Positions 1 through 9,678 are shown, numbered from the stretch's first letter. The stretch is DNA of 38,878 nt from Clostridia bacterium (GCA_034926675.1 JAYFQW010000057.1:1-38878); one strand, 5' to 3'. Program-made: numbers and translations. The notes: a model not told the origin generated them from the sequence alone.

Positions 1-2157
1 TACCGCGATGAGGACAGCCTCTTCACCGTGGCCCAGATCGGGATGGATGGTGGAACCACCGTGACTGCTGTGGGGCCATTCCCATCTGCGTCTGTGGGGC
101 AGGCGGTGAAGGTGAGCGGTTCATGGGTGCAGCACCGCGAGTATGGTAAGCAACTCCGCGTGGATCATGTGGAGACTATCGCGCCATCCACTCTTCAGGG
201 CATTGAGAAGTATCTTGGATCCGGCTTGATTCGAGGCATTGGCCCAAGCACTGCTCGCCGTCTGGTGAAGCAGTTTGGTCATGATACTCTGCAGGTCATA
301 GAATCCCAACCGGACGCGCTCATGACTGTTCCTGGAATCGGCAAGGTCAAGGCCGAACGGATAGTGAAGGCAGTAGCTGAGCACAAGTCCGTGCAGAAGG
401 TCATGGTCTTCCTTCAGTCGTACGGAGTCACTCCCACTTACGCCGTCAAAGTGTACAAGCGCTATGGTGAGGACTCTATCGATGTGGTCAGCCGGAATCC
501 CTACCGGCTTGCGGACGACATATACGGAATCGGGTTCAAAACTGCCGACAGGATAGCGAGGGAACTGGGAATCGACAGGGATTCCATGAGCCGGGTCCAG
601 GCTGGGATCAAATACTGGCTAGCGCGAGCCTCCGATGAAGGGCATTGTTACTCTGATCTGAAGGAGTTCGTGGAAGCTGTTTCTGCAGAGCTGGAGGTGG
701 CGCGCGAGCTCGTGCAGCAGGGCCTCAAGGTCCTTGAGGAATCCGGGGATGTGTTCATTCAGAATGAGACCGCCGTGTACCTGGCGCCTTTCTACCACGC
801 GGAGAAGGGTGTGGCGCGGCGGCTCTGCGAGCTCGCCGAGGCCAGAATGTGGGCACTGGAGGAGCTCCCTGAGTCCGAGCTTGATGAGGCGCAACGCCGA
901 GCTGGCCTTTCGCTCGGGGTCCAACAGCGCAATGCCGTGATGAGATCGTTTCAATCCGGGGTGATGGTGATCACTGGAGGCCCCGGAACAGGCAAGACGA
1001 CCACTCTGAGACTCATCATCGATCTGTTCGAGCGGCGAAAGCTCCGCGTGTACCTGGCGGCGCCAACTGGACGAGCTGCGAAACGGCTATCGGAGGCCAC
1101 CGGAAAGCCGGCGAGGACTATCCATCGCCTGCTTGAGTTCGGACCGGGCGAGCAGGGCTGGCGCTTCGGCAGAGGGGTGGATAGCCCCCTTGAGTGCGAC
1201 GTTCTTGTAGTCGACGAAGTATCGATGGTCGACATCCTACTGATGTATAACCTGCTTAAGGCGATCCGTCCTGGAATGAAGCTAGTGCTCGTCGGAGACG
1301 TGGACCAGCTCCCATCTGTAGGCCCGGGCAACGTGCTCCGGGATGTGATCGATTCCGGAGTGGTGGATACGGTCGTCCTCGACCAGGTTTTCAGGCAGGC
1401 CCCCGGGAGCATGATCGTGATGAATGCCCACCGGATCAACAAGGGCGAGATGCCTGAGTTCCGCGACGCGAACGATTTCTACTTCATGTACCAGGAAGAC
1501 CCCGAGAAGATCGTTGAGACAGTGGTGGCAGCAGTAGCGACCAGGCTGCCTCGCTACCTGAAATGCGATGCCATGGACGACATACAGGTGCTTTCGCCGA
1601 TGAGGAGGACTGTGACGGGCGTCGACAACCTCAACGCTGTTCTTCGGGACGCTCTGAACCCTCCGCGCCGAGCTGCCTCGGAGATACGGGCAGGGGCGCT
1701 TCTATTCCGCCGCGGAGACAAGGTCATGCAGGTCCGCAACAACTACGAGCGCAGAGTGTGGAACGGCGATATGGGGCGGATTGCACGGATCGACCCTGAA
1801 GAGGGCGAGGTGGTGGTGAGGTTCCCGGAGGCCGATGGAGACAGGGATGTGACCTATCGGCAGGAGGACCTCGACGAACTCACCCTTTCCTACTGTGTGT
1901 CCATCCACAAGAGCCAGGGGAGCGAGTATCCTGCAGTGGTCATTCCGCTTTCGACGCAGCACTACGTGATGCTTCAGCGGAACCTGGTTTACACCGCCGT
2001 TACCCGCGCCAAGAGGATGGTAGTGCTCGTAGGCACAAAGAAGGCGCTTGCAATCGCAGTGGGCAGGGCATCCATACTCAAGAGGCGTACGATGCTTGCG
2101 GAGCGCCTCCAGGAGGCGGCCAGCAGAGGGATTTCCGACAGGCAGCATGATGCCTGA
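1..2157 (+). CDS. recD2: RecD2-type ATP-dependent DNA helicase (5' partial)
   Basis: Superfamily 1 DNA helicase of the RecD2/YrrC type, which unwinds DNA 5' to 3' in repair and is not part of RecBCD. The frame is open to base 1, and the nine codons before the GTG at 28 (YRDEDSLFT) fit the family's N-terminal domain, so the true start lies upstream of the window. From residue 28 onward (GTG numbering) there is an OB-like N-terminal region, two helix-hairpin-helix segments (GSGLIRGIGPSTARRL and VPGIGKVKAERI), Walker A GGPGTGKTTT, Walker B VVDEVSM, motif III GDVDQLPSVGPG, and the C-terminal motifs IHKSQGSEYP and YTAVTRAKR. All helicase motifs look intact. It is followed by a hairpin and then comFA on the same strand. 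Confidence 0.95.
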   Translation, partial: YRDEDSLFTVAQIGMDGGTTVTAVGPFPSASVGQAVKVSGSWVQHREYGKQLRVDHVETIAPSTLQGIEKYLGSGLIRGIGPSTARRLVKQFGHDTLQVIESQPDALMTVPGIGKVKAERIVKAVAEHKSVQKVMVFLQSYGVTPTYAVKVYKRYGEDSIDVVSRNPYRLADDIYGIGFKTADRIARELGIDRDSMSRVQAGIKYWLARASDEGHCYSDLKEFVEAVSAELEVARELVQQGLKVLEESGDVFIQNETAVYLAPFYHAEKGVARRLCELAEARMWALEELPESELDEAQRRAGLSLGVQQRNAVMRSFQSGVMVITGGPGTGKTTTLRLIIDLFERRKLRVYLAAPTGRAAKRLSEATGKPARTIHRLLEFGPGEQGWRFGRGVDSPLECDVLVVDEVSMVDILLMYNLLKAIRPGMKLVLVGDVDQLPSVGPGNVLRDVIDSGVVDTVVLDQVFRQAPGSMIVMNAHRINKGEMPEFRDANDFYFMYQEDPEKIVETVVAAVATRLPRYLKCDAMDDIQVLSPMRRTVTGVDNLNAVLRDALNPPRRAASEIRAGALLFRRGDKVMQVRNNYERRVWNGDMGRIARIDPEEGEVVVRFPEADGDRDVTYRQEDLDELTLSYCVSIHKSQGSEYPAVVIPLSTQHYVMLQRNLVYTAVTRAKRMVVLVGTKKALAIAVGRASILKRRTMLAERLQEAASRGISDRQHDA

Positions 2158-2190
2158 ACTACTCTGCCAAAGAACACATACCGCGGCTAT

Positions 2191-2215
2191 GCCCGGGCTG
2201 ATGGTTAGCCCGGGC
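2191..2215 (+). terminator. Strong hairpin after recD2, possible terminator
   Basis: A perfect 9-bp stem (GCCCGGGCT / AGCCCGGGC) encloses a 7-base loop, 33 bases after the recD2 stop. The bases that follow (GATTCTCGT) are only weakly T-rich, so this is not a textbook intrinsic terminator. It may attenuate read-through into comFA or protect the 3' end of the message. The rest of the 2158-2299 gap shows nothing I recognise. Confidence 0.4.
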
Positions 2216-2299
2216 GATTCTCGTACAGCGGAGAGGTGAGCATGGGTATGACGCCGAATACCATTTACAGGCAATAGGCACAATTGGTAGGCGGTTGAA

Positions 2300-4105
2300 G
2301 TGTACCACGTGTACGTCGCGTTATTGCCCTCAGGCCCAACTGCTGGGTTCGGGCGCTCCCCACGCTACGACTGGCTGTACATGAACTCTAAGGGCCCGAC
2401 TGATCTGGCGGTTCTCACAGCCCCGATCCCGCTGTCGATGGCAGAGGCCGCTTCACGCGAAGCGCTGCGAGCCGTCTTGTCACGGCCGCGGCCATGGGGA
2501 AGGCCATGCGGGTTCGCCAAGGCGTCGGGGCGGGCTCATTCGGCTGTGAGGCGCGGGTTGAGAGCGCTTGGAGAACGCGGCTCAATCATGCTTGCCAGGC
2601 CACAACTGCTCCGTGCGTCTGACTACGATCAGGGCGAGGCTTCCCGAGTGCTTCCAGACGAGGGGCTCGTGAATGAGTGTACACGGGCCATGGCCGGAAG
2701 AGTGCTTCTTGACGAGGAAGCACTCGAGGTCCTGTTCCACGCCGGCCTCGGCGGGCTGGATCAGGCGGTGCGGCTCACTGCTGCCATGAGCCTCTCTGGC
2801 CTGGCCCGGTTGCTTCCAGGTGTGGGAATCACCAAGTACGGAGGCATGATCTGCAACAGATGCGGCTCAACAGGGCCGTTCGTTTCCACTGCCTGTGCCC
2901 GCTGCGGCAGGGATAAGTGCGCTATCTGCATGAACTGCCGGTCTATGGGGGTATCTCGGGAGTGCGTTCCAGTCTACATAGTGAATGAACCCCGCGTTAT
3001 TCAGGTGCAGGAGTGTACTGTGGCCGAGGGCGGGTTTCCTATAATCCCCCACGTTCTCACTGAGGCACAGAAGCGGGCGTACGGGGAACTGGTTGACTGG
3101 CATGATCACGGCGCAAACCGCGAGGCTCTCGTGTGGGCGGTGTGCGGCGCAGGGAAGACAGAAGTCTCGTTCGGCGCCATCGCCGCTGCCTTGCGCAGTG
3201 GGCGGCGAGTGGCATATGCGGCGCCAAGGCGGGATGTAGTGGCGGAACTAGCGCCACGGATTCAGTCGGCATTTCCAGGAGTGCCGTGCGCGGTGTTCCA
3301 TGGAGGGTCCACCCAAAGGGATTACGGCGCCTGCATCACGGTACTCACCACTCATCAGGCGATGAGGTTTCACTCAAGGTTCGATCTGGTCATCTTGGAT
3401 GAGGCTGATGCGTTCCCATACTACGGATCTGAGGCCCTGGCTACTGCGCTCGAGCGCACCCTAGTGATGGGCGGGCGCATGGTGATCATGACAGCCACTC
3501 CGTCCCGCGGACATCTCGCAAGAGTGCGGGTGGGCTCGCTGCCATGCGTGAGGATATCCGCGAGGCACCACGGGCGCCCGCTGCCAGTCCCCGTTGTGGT
3601 GGAAACTGGAGGCCGAAGCATGGGCTCTGCAGTAGCCGAACTGGCGCGTGTGAGCCTCGCGGCAGCCGCGCCCCTGTTTGTGTTTGTTCCATCCCGAAGC
3701 CGAGCTCCGGAACTATCTCGGGAGCTATCCCCGGCTCTGCCCGGCCGAAGAGTGGAGTGGGTGCACTCAGGAGACCCCGAAAGGAGTGGAAAGAGGGAGT
3801 CTTTTGCTTCGGGAAGATGTGATGTTCTGGTCACCACGTCGGTCATGGAAAGAGGCATTACGGTGGATGGAGCAGACGTCATCGTCGCCGAAGCGGACTG
3901 GGAGGCGGTGTTCGACTACCGGTCATTGGTTCAAATGGCGGGAAGGGCAGGAAGAACCTCAGCTCATCCTGCGGGAAGAGTGTGGTTTGTGTGCAGCGAG
4001 GCGAATTCTGCGATCCTCACGGCGATTGGCATGATCCGGGAGATGAATGATGATGCGAAGGCCCGCGGACTTCTGTGCCCTACCTCGGATTCCCGGTCTA
4101 CATGA
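2300..4105 (+). CDS. comFA: ComFA-like DEAD/DEAH-box helicase
   Basis: Superfamily 2 helicase of the ComFA type, an ATP-driven cytoplasmic component of DNA uptake during transformation. It begins with an unrecognised region of about 190 residues. A cysteine cluster follows at about residues 192-215 (CNRC, CARC, then CAICMNC), the zinc site expected in ComFA. Helicase motifs come next: Walker A CGAGKTE, Walker B ILDEADAF, motif III MTATPSR and motif VI QMAGRAGRT. At 601 residues it is clearly longer than the roughly 460 residues I recall for Bacillus ComFA, and the extra length is all N-terminal. The GTG start at 2300 has no strong ribosome binding site, so a later start is possible. Its stop is 14 bases before the likely comFC start, suggesting co-expression. 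Confidence 0.88.
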   Translation: MYHVYVALLPSGPTAGFGRSPRYDWLYMNSKGPTDLAVLTAPIPLSMAEAASREALRAVLSRPRPWGRPCGFAKASGRAHSAVRRGLRALGERGSIMLARPQLLRASDYDQGEASRVLPDEGLVNECTRAMAGRVLLDEEALEVLFHAGLGGLDQAVRLTAAMSLSGLARLLPGVGITKYGGMICNRCGSTGPFVSTACARCGRDKCAICMNCRSMGVSRECVPVYIVNEPRVIQVQECTVAEGGFPIIPHVLTEAQKRAYGELVDWHDHGANREALVWAVCGAGKTEVSFGAIAAALRSGRRVAYAAPRRDVVAELAPRIQSAFPGVPCAVFHGGSTQRDYGACITVLTTHQAMRFHSRFDLVILDEADAFPYYGSEALATALERTLVMGGRMVIMTATPSRGHLARVRVGSLPCVRISARHHGRPLPVPVVVETGGRSMGSAVAELARVSLAAAAPLFVFVPSRSRAPELSRELSPALPGRRVEWVHSGDPERSGKRESFASGRCDVLVTTSVMERGITVDGADVIVAEADWEAVFDYRSLVQMAGRAGRTSAHPAGRVWFVCSEANSAILTAIGMIREMNDDAKARGLLCPTSDSRST

Positions 4106-4119
4106 GGAGGTGTGTATGC

Positions 4120-4890
4120 GTGACATTCGCAGCAGTCGTCGATACCCTACAGGACGTCGTGTTCGGCCGCGACTCTCGATGCGTCATATGCGGAAGGCGT
4201 TCCCCAAGAGGCGGGATGTGCGGCGAATGCATCGGCCGGATTCCTCTTGTTCTGCCCCCTGTATGCCAGTTGTGCGGCACTCCACTCAGGCTTGCGCAAC
4301 CGGCGTCTGGTCCATTGCTGTGCTCAGGGTGCCATGGGGCCAACCACTACTTCGAGCGGGCGCGGGCTGCCGCTGTGTACGATGGCGCTGCTCGCGAGCA
4401 TGTGCAGGATCTGAAGTATCGGGGGCGGGTCGAAATCGCGCCGGTTCTTGCAAGGATGATGGCCCGGGCGGCGGTCGCTGATGGAATGGTCCGTTCCATC
4501 GATGTCATTGTGCCAGTGCCCCTTCACCCGGATAGGGCGATTCGCCGAGGATACAACCAGGCAGAGCTGCTTGCTCATGGCGTGGGTGCGTGTCTTGGAG
4601 TTAGAGTTGCACCGGCTGCGCTTGAGCGGCACGCGTCAACTGGGACTCAAACTCATCTCCACAGGCGGGACCGACGTTCCAACGTGATTCACGCCTTCAC
4701 CTGCGCCAAACCATCCCACATATCGGGCAGGGCCGTGCTTCTCATCGATGACGTATTCACATCCGGCGCCACCGCCGATGGGTGTTGCAGGAGCCTTCTT
4801 CGTGCAGGAGCAGCCAGCGTCCGCGTGCTCGCTTTCGCAGTGTCTGTGGCCGATGAGCGCGATTGGTTCACGTCCGTTGCGCCGTGCTGA
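4120..4890 (+). CDS. comFC: ComFC-like phosphoribosyltransferase-fold competence protein
   Basis: ComF/GntX-family protein (256 residues), associated with DNA uptake together with ComFA. The N-terminus carries a zinc-finger-like set of cysteine pairs (CVIC, CGEC, CQLC, CSGC). The C-terminal half is a phosphoribosyltransferase fold with the PRPP-loop motif LLIDDVFTSGAT. I chose the GTG at 4120 because GGAGG at 4107-4111 lies 8 bases upstream. An in-frame ATG at 4075 would overlap comFA by about 30 bases and has no such site. No comFB-like gene separates it from comFA. The last codons overlap the promoter of the following ATPase gene. Confidence 0.88.
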   Translation: MTFAAVVDTLQDVVFGRDSRCVICGRRSPRGGMCGECIGRIPLVLPPVCQLCGTPLRLAQPASGPLLCSGCHGANHYFERARAAAVYDGAAREHVQDLKYRGRVEIAPVLARMMARAAVADGMVRSIDVIVPVPLHPDRAIRRGYNQAELLAHGVGACLGVRVAPAALERHASTGTQTHLHRRDRRSNVIHAFTCAKPSHISGRAVLLIDDVFTSGATADGCCRSLLRAGAASVRVLAFAVSVADERDWFTSVAPC

Positions 4891-4905
4891 TCTGAGGGAT
4901 ATAAT
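4877..4905 (+). promoter_or_regulatory. Sigma-70/SigA-type promoter for the P-type ATPase gene
   Basis: TTGCGC (4877-4882) and a consensus TATAAT (4900-4905) are separated by exactly 17 bases. The -35 box lies inside the end of comFC, and the ATPase start codon is 72 bases beyond the -10 box. This gives the ATPase independent transcription. Confidence 0.7.
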
Positions 4906-4976
4906 CGAACCACATTGGCTCCCGCGGTAGCGGAGGGCATCGTAGCACGCTGTTCTAGCATGGAGGCAAGGGGCAT

Positions 4977-7715
4977 ATGGAATCGAAATCGTGGCACGCC
5001 ATAACATCCGGAGAGGTCATGGCTGCTCTGGGCAGCTCGAGAACGATGGGGCTATCTGATGAAGAGGCTCGGTCGCGGCTTTCCCGGTACGGACGAAATG
5101 CGCTCGCTGAGGTCAAGCGCCGAGGCTTGCTGCAGGAGTTGGCGGCGCAGTTCAAGGAGTTTCTGGTGATTCTCCTCCTCATCTCGGCGGGCATCTCGGC
5201 CGCAGTGGGCGAAGGGGAGGATGCGCTGATCATCGCCGGAATCGTGATTCTCAATGCGGTTCTCGGCGTCATCCAGGAACGCAGGGCGGAGAATGCGCTT
5301 GACGCCCTTAAGAAGATGGCATCTCCGAAGGCGCGAGTGATACGGTCGGGCCAGCCTCGGGTCGTGGATGCTTCACAGCTGGCGCCTGGAGACATCATTC
5401 TCATAGAGGTTGGCGACAGCATTCCTGCGGACGCGCGGCTAATCGAATCGGGGATGCTGCGGGTGGACGCGTCAGCACTCACCGGCGAATCGGTTCCTGC
5501 AGAGCAGTCGGCCTCCGCCATTCTGCCGTCGGATGCATCCCTCGGCGACAGGGTCAACATGGTCTACGCCGGCTGTTCCGTCGTGTACGGCCGTGGAATG
5601 GGGATCGTGACGGAGACGGGCATGTCCACGGAGATGGGGAAGATAGCCTCGCTTCTGCAGGAGGCCGATGAGGAGTTGACTCCGCTGCAGAGGCGCCTTG
5701 AGGCGCTGGGTAGGAAACTTGGCGTGGGGGCTGTGGCGCTCTGCGCCGGAGTGTTCGTGGTCGGCGTGCTTCGGCATGAGAGGCCGTTCGACATGTTCCT
5801 CACCGCCGTCAGCCTGGCGGTGGCTGCCATACCAGAAGGTCTGCCTGCCATAGTGACAATCGTACTGGCCCTGGGAGTCCAGAGAATGGCGTCGAGAAAC
5901 GCGATCATCCGGCGCCTTCCCGCTGTTGAGACGCTAGGGAGCGCGAGCGTCATCTGTTCCGATAAGACCGGGACTCTCACCACAAACCAGATGACAGTCC
6001 GCAGGCTGTACGTGCCTGGCCGTCTGCTTGAGGTTACGGGCGAAGGTTACTCGTCCGAGGGCAGGCTGACGGAAGCCGGCCGCGATGTAGATTGCCCATC
6101 CGATCCAGCGATCTCGCGCTTGCTTTCCTGTGCTGCATTGTGCAACGACGCCAGGCTTCGCAATGGCGATGGCGGGCGAATCGAGATGCTCGGAGATCCA
6201 ACGGAGGGCTCGATAATCGTTGCCGCCATGAAGGCCGGAATCGACAAGGCCAGATTGGTTGAGTGGGCGCCTAGGATTGAAGAACTGCCTTTCGAATCCG
6301 ACCGCAAGCGCATGACCACTGTCCACAGGCTCCCTGAAGCCTACCTTTGCTGCACTAAGGGGGCTCCTGATGAGCTTATTCGAGTATGCGCGAAGTGGTT
6401 CGATGGAACAGAGACCAGGCCCCTTGATGATCAGCTTCGTGGGGAGATCAGGGCGGCGAATGTGGAGATGGCTGAGGGCGCTCTCCGTGTCCTCGGAGTC
6501 GCTCAGAGGGAGGTCTCAGATCTGCCCCCAGAGATCTCCGTCGAGTCAGTGGAGTCAGATATGGTGTTCCTGGGGCTGGTGGGCATGCAAGACCCGGCAA
6601 GGCCGGAGGCCGCAATCGCGGTGAAGGAGTGCCTCAGCGCAGGCATAACCCCTGTGATGATAACAGGGGACCACAAGGCGACTGCAGTGGCGATCGCTCG
6701 CGACCTCGGGATAATGACGCCTGGGTCAGTGGCCATAACAGGAGCTGAGCTTGGCGCGATGTCTGACGCCGAACTTGATGAGGCGGTAGAGCATGTGAGC
6801 GTATACGCACGGGTGGCTCCAGAGCACAAGGTTCGGATCGTCGATGCCTGGAGAAGGCGCGGCCAGGTTGTAGCCATGACAGGGGATGGCGTGAACGATG
6901 CCCCAGCTCTGAAACGCGCCGATATCGGGGCGGCCATGGGCATCACAGGGACTGACGTTGCGAAGGGCGCAGCGGACATGATCCTAACTGACGACAACTT
7001 CGCCACGATCGTTGCGGCTGTGCGCGAAGGAAGGGTTGTGTTCGAGAACATCAAGAAGTCAGTCCAATACTTGGTATCATGCAACATCGGCGAGATACTG
7101 GTGGTGTTCGCCGCGATCATCCTCGGGCTCCCAAGGCCCTTGCTGCCCATACATATCCTGTGGCTCAACCTGATCACCGACGGCTTGCCTGCCCTTGCCC
7201 TGGGAGTAGACCCACCGGAAGCGGGAATCATGAGTAGAAGGCCCAGAGCGCGCCAGGACGACGTGTTGAGCGGTGGCGCCGCTGTGCGGCTCCTGGTGTA
7301 CGGCCTTAGCATCGCTGCCCTGGGGTTGCTCTCGTTTGCAGTGGGCCTGGGATGGCCGGGCGAGCTGGATCTATCAGCCGAGAGGCTGTTGGAGGCTCAG
7401 ACCATGTGCCTGCTGACGATGAGTTTCTCTCAGCTGTTCCACGCCTTCAACTTCAGATCGGAGACGGGTTCCCTGTTTCGGGTAGGTCCGTTCGCCAACT
7501 CCAAACTGGTAGGCGCGTTCCTCGGTTCTGGCCTGCTTCAGCTCGTGGTCACCTTCGTCCCGCCCGCACGGAGGTTCCTCGACCTCGGGGATGTGCACGG
7601 AGCGAAGCTCTTCGATGCGTTGACACTGGCAGTCATCATGATCGCCGTAGGCGAGTTGACAAAGCTCTTCGCCCGGACGCAGGAATTTCGCGACCGAAAT
7701 GGAACTACTAACTAG
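4977..7715 (+). CDS. P-type Ca2+-transporting ATPase (type IIA)
   Basis: Integral membrane cation pump of the SERCA/PMR1-like type IIA group (912 residues, usual length), predicted to export Ca2+ from the cytoplasm using ATP. Visible in order: actuator motif LTGESVPAE; M4 IPEGLPA; phosphorylation motif DKTGTLT with the acceptor at Asp329; nucleotide-binding KGAPDEL; hinge motif TGDGVNDAPALK; M5 NIGE; and M6 NLITDGLPA. The acidic and amide residues in M4, M5 and M6 match the Ca2+-binding positions of the family. The ATG at 4977 has GGAGG at 4962-4966, and a promoter lies upstream. Ca2+ rather than Mn2+ is inferred from family resemblance. Confidence 0.93.
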   Translation: MESKSWHAITSGEVMAALGSSRTMGLSDEEARSRLSRYGRNALAEVKRRGLLQELAAQFKEFLVILLLISAGISAAVGEGEDALIIAGIVILNAVLGVIQERRAENALDALKKMASPKARVIRSGQPRVVDASQLAPGDIILIEVGDSIPADARLIESGMLRVDASALTGESVPAEQSASAILPSDASLGDRVNMVYAGCSVVYGRGMGIVTETGMSTEMGKIASLLQEADEELTPLQRRLEALGRKLGVGAVALCAGVFVVGVLRHERPFDMFLTAVSLAVAAIPEGLPAIVTIVLALGVQRMASRNAIIRRLPAVETLGSASVICSDKTGTLTTNQMTVRRLYVPGRLLEVTGEGYSSEGRLTEAGRDVDCPSDPAISRLLSCAALCNDARLRNGDGGRIEMLGDPTEGSIIVAAMKAGIDKARLVEWAPRIEELPFESDRKRMTTVHRLPEAYLCCTKGAPDELIRVCAKWFDGTETRPLDDQLRGEIRAANVEMAEGALRVLGVAQREVSDLPPEISVESVESDMVFLGLVGMQDPARPEAAIAVKECLSAGITPVMITGDHKATAVAIARDLGIMTPGSVAITGAELGAMSDAELDEAVEHVSVYARVAPEHKVRIVDAWRRRGQVVAMTGDGVNDAPALKRADIGAAMGITGTDVAKGAADMILTDDNFATIVAAVREGRVVFENIKKSVQYLVSCNIGEILVVFAAIILGLPRPLLPIHILWLNLITDGLPALALGVDPPEAGIMSRRPRARQDDVLSGGAAVRLLVYGLSIAALGLLSFAVGLGWPGELDLSAERLLEAQTMCLLTMSFSQLFHAFNFRSETGSLFRVGPFANSKLVGAFLGSGLLQLVVTFVPPARRFLDLGDVHGAKLFDALTLAVIMIAVGELTKLFARTQEFRDRNGTTN

Positions 7716-7824
7716 CCTGGCGAAGCAGTCTGTCCGGCTGGCTATGCACCAGTCTTGCGCAGGAGCATGAGCGGGCCGAACCGCCAGGGTGTCCACGGAA
7801 AAAGTCCAGAAGGGGCTGGTGTGA
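7716..7824 (+). other. Leader region of hpf, no clear element
   Basis: This 109-base gap has no ORF or convincing promoter. The segments CCTGGCG near its start and CGCCAGG about 70 bases later are complementary and could pair in the RNA, but this is weak. The segment AAGGGGCTGG just before 7825 probably provides the ribosome binding site. Confidence 0.3.
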
Positions 7825-8376
7825 ATGGAGATAACGGTTGTCGGACGAAACATCGCGGTCACCGATGCGCTGCGGGGCTATGCTGAGAGGAAAGTCAGCA
7901 AGCTCCAGAGGTACTTTGAGCGTGAGATAGTGGACGCTCAGGTCTCCATGGCGGTTGAGCGCGGAATTCACGGCGTCGACGTTACCATCCAGGTAGACGG
8001 CCTGCTTCTCCGGGGCGAGGAAAAGACCGGTGATATGTACGCGTCCATCGACGGGGCCGTTAGCAACATCGAGCGGCAGATCGAGAAGTACAAGACCAGA
8101 ATCAACCGCAAGCTGCGCCAGGCGGGAAACAAGCTCATTGAGTCGGCGATGTCTCCTATGCTTCCAGCTGGAGCGGCGGCAGTAGAAGCGCCTGAGCCGA
8201 AAGTTGTGAAGACGAAGCGATTTGCCATAAAGCCGATGTCCGTGGAAGAGGCCATCATGCAGATGGAACTGCTGGGGCACGACTTTTTCGTGTTCATGAA
8301 CTCGTCGAGCGAGGATGTTAACGTGGTATACAGGCGCAAGGATGGCAACTACGGCTTGATAGAGCCTGAATTCTGA
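7825..8376 (+). CDS. hpf: Ribosome hibernation promoting factor, long form
   Basis: Long-form HPF (183 residues), which dimerises 70S ribosomes into inactive 100S particles in slow growth. Residues 1 to about 100 are the HPF/YfiA domain that binds the 30S subunit (MEITVVGRNIAVTDALRGY start, VDVTIQVDGLLLRGEE). The final 55 or so residues are the C-terminal dimerisation domain, ending in the typical NVVYRRKDGNYGLIEPEF. The position just upstream of secA and prfB matches the Bacillus order, except that one extra gene intervenes here. A terminator follows directly, so it is probably transcribed alone. Confidence 0.95.
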   Translation: MEITVVGRNIAVTDALRGYAERKVSKLQRYFEREIVDAQVSMAVERGIHGVDVTIQVDGLLLRGEEKTGDMYASIDGAVSNIERQIEKYKTRINRKLRQAGNKLIESAMSPMLPAGAAAVEAPEPKVVKTKRFAIKPMSVEEAIMQMELLGHDFFVFMNSSSEDVNVVYRRKDGNYGLIEPEF

Positions 8377-8395
8377 GGCTGATCAGGGAGTTCAT

Positions 8396-8440
8396 GGCGG
8401 GGGCGGGGCGCTGTTGGCGCTCCCGTTCCCGCCGCTTGTT
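8396..8440 (+). terminator. Intrinsic terminator of hpf
   Basis: A long G+C-rich stem (left arm 8396-8411, right arm 8417-8433, with two G-T pairs and a one-base bulge) closes on a 5-base loop. It is followed by GCTTGTTT. It begins about 20 bases after the hpf stop codon. Confidence 0.7.
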
Positions 8441-8486
8441 TAGGGGCATGGGGCTGTTTCCCAGCCTCCGCCGGGAGGGGATCTGT

Positions 8487-9677
8487 GTGGGCTCATTTGT
8501 TGCTTTTGTTTTCGAAGGCGGGACGTCATCGGGGTGTATCGAGACGTGGGTGGCGAAGGTAAGGGAGGAGATGGCCCTGTCCCTTGCCGGGCGCCTCAGG
8601 GCAACCGGGTGTTTCGATGAGGTTATCATGGTGACTGATAGAAGCGCCCTTGCGGAGCGGGCTCTTGCGCAAACTGGTGCAGTGCCTGACGTCAGGCACG
8701 ACGATGGCGCGTTCCATTTCGGGGCTAGGCTTTCCCAGGCACTGCATCGCGCCGCGGAGCACACGCGGGCATGCTGCGGGAACGACGACCTGAGTGGGTT
8801 CGTTTACATGAGTGGCGGATCCGGGTTCTTCATGGGCGCTGAAGAGATACGTTCGTTCGCACGGGCGGTCCTCGCGAATCCCCATGCGGTGGTGGCGAAC
8901 AACACCTATTCGGCCGACATGTTCGGGGCAGCGGACGTCAACCTCGTTCTGAAGGCGGATCTTCCGGCGTCCGACAACGCTGCGCCGATGGCAGTGTGGG
9001 CGCAAGGAGCTGAGCTCATCGCCTTGCGCCAGACTATTGGGACCACATTTGACGTGGACACCCCGAGCGACCTTCTGGTAATGGAGGCGGTTGCCGAGAG
9101 GCTCGGGGCTGACGCAAAAGGAACTGTGGATGAGATCCTGCGTTTCAACTCGGCCGGCATTGCGCGGGAACGCCTTGATCTCGCAAGGCGCGTGCTGGAG
9201 CGAGAACTCGCCGAGGCAGCCATATTCGGCAGGGTCTCCCCGTCCACAGTCGAGGAGCTCAACTCCCTTACCCGCGCGCGCCTTCGTATCTACTCAGAGG
9301 AGCGGGGCATGCGCTCGTTCGGCCGCGATAAGCCAGGCGGCGCCAGGAGCCTCATCGGAAGGTACATTGACTCGCGAGGGCCTGAGGGGTTCTTTGCGGA
9401 TCTGGCATGGTGCGCGGATGTGGCATTCATCGATACGCGGGTCCTGTTTTCGCACATGGGGGCGGCCCTCTCTCAGGAGGAGAGGTTTGCGGCCGATCTG
9501 TTTCTGCCGGAATTGGTCAGGGATTCACGGGCGGCGCGCTTGGTCACGGCCGCCACGGACGCCGAAATCCCCGTTGTGCTGGGAGGACACTCGCTGGTTT
9601 CAGGCGGCGTCAGGGCGCTCGCCTTGTGCCCCCCTGGGGGCGATGGTATAATGCCTTGTTGGCAGACGCGCAAGTGA
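8487..9677 (+). CDS. Unrecognised protein with nucleotidyltransferase-like N-terminus
   Basis: I do not recognise this 396-residue protein as a named family. The first 200 or so residues resemble a MobA/CofC-like sugar-nucleotide or NTP-transferase fold: an N-terminal hydrophobic strand ([10 protein letters not shown]), a central [10 protein letters not shown] segment, and D189-V-D-T-P-S-D-L, like the DxDTPxDL motif common in that superfamily. The remainder is probably helical and unassigned. No membrane segment or signal peptide is evident. The GTG at 8487 is chosen because GGGAGGGG (8473-8480) sits 6 bases upstream. A longer reading frame reaches an ATG at 8394, but it would run through the hpf terminator. 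The gene ends 1 base before the secA GTG, so expression with secA is likely. Confidence 0.6.
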   Translation: MGSFVAFVFEGGTSSGCIETWVAKVREEMALSLAGRLRATGCFDEVIMVTDRSALAERALAQTGAVPDVRHDDGAFHFGARLSQALHRAAEHTRACCGNDDLSGFVYMSGGSGFFMGAEEIRSFARAVLANPHAVVANNTYSADMFGAADVNLVLKADLPASDNAAPMAVWAQGAELIALRQTIGTTFDVDTPSDLLVMEAVAERLGADAKGTVDEILRFNSAGIARERLDLARRVLERELAEAAIFGRVSPSTVEELNSLTRARLRIYSEERGMRSFGRDKPGGARSLIGRYIDSRGPEGFFADLAWCADVAFIDTRVLFSHMGAALSQEERFAADLFLPELVRDSRAARLVTAATDAEIPVVLGGHSLVSGGVRALALCPPGGDGIMPCWQTRK

Positions 9678-9678
9678 G

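Noticed and set aside
6503-7312. 269-codon open frame antisense to the P-type ATPase gene
   Set aside because: Shadow of a high-GC coding region; composition rich in Ser, Arg and Thr, no motif.
7716-7824. Riboswitch or T-box in the hpf leader
   Set aside because: Only one weak long-range complementarity is visible; no conserved core of any riboswitch class was found.
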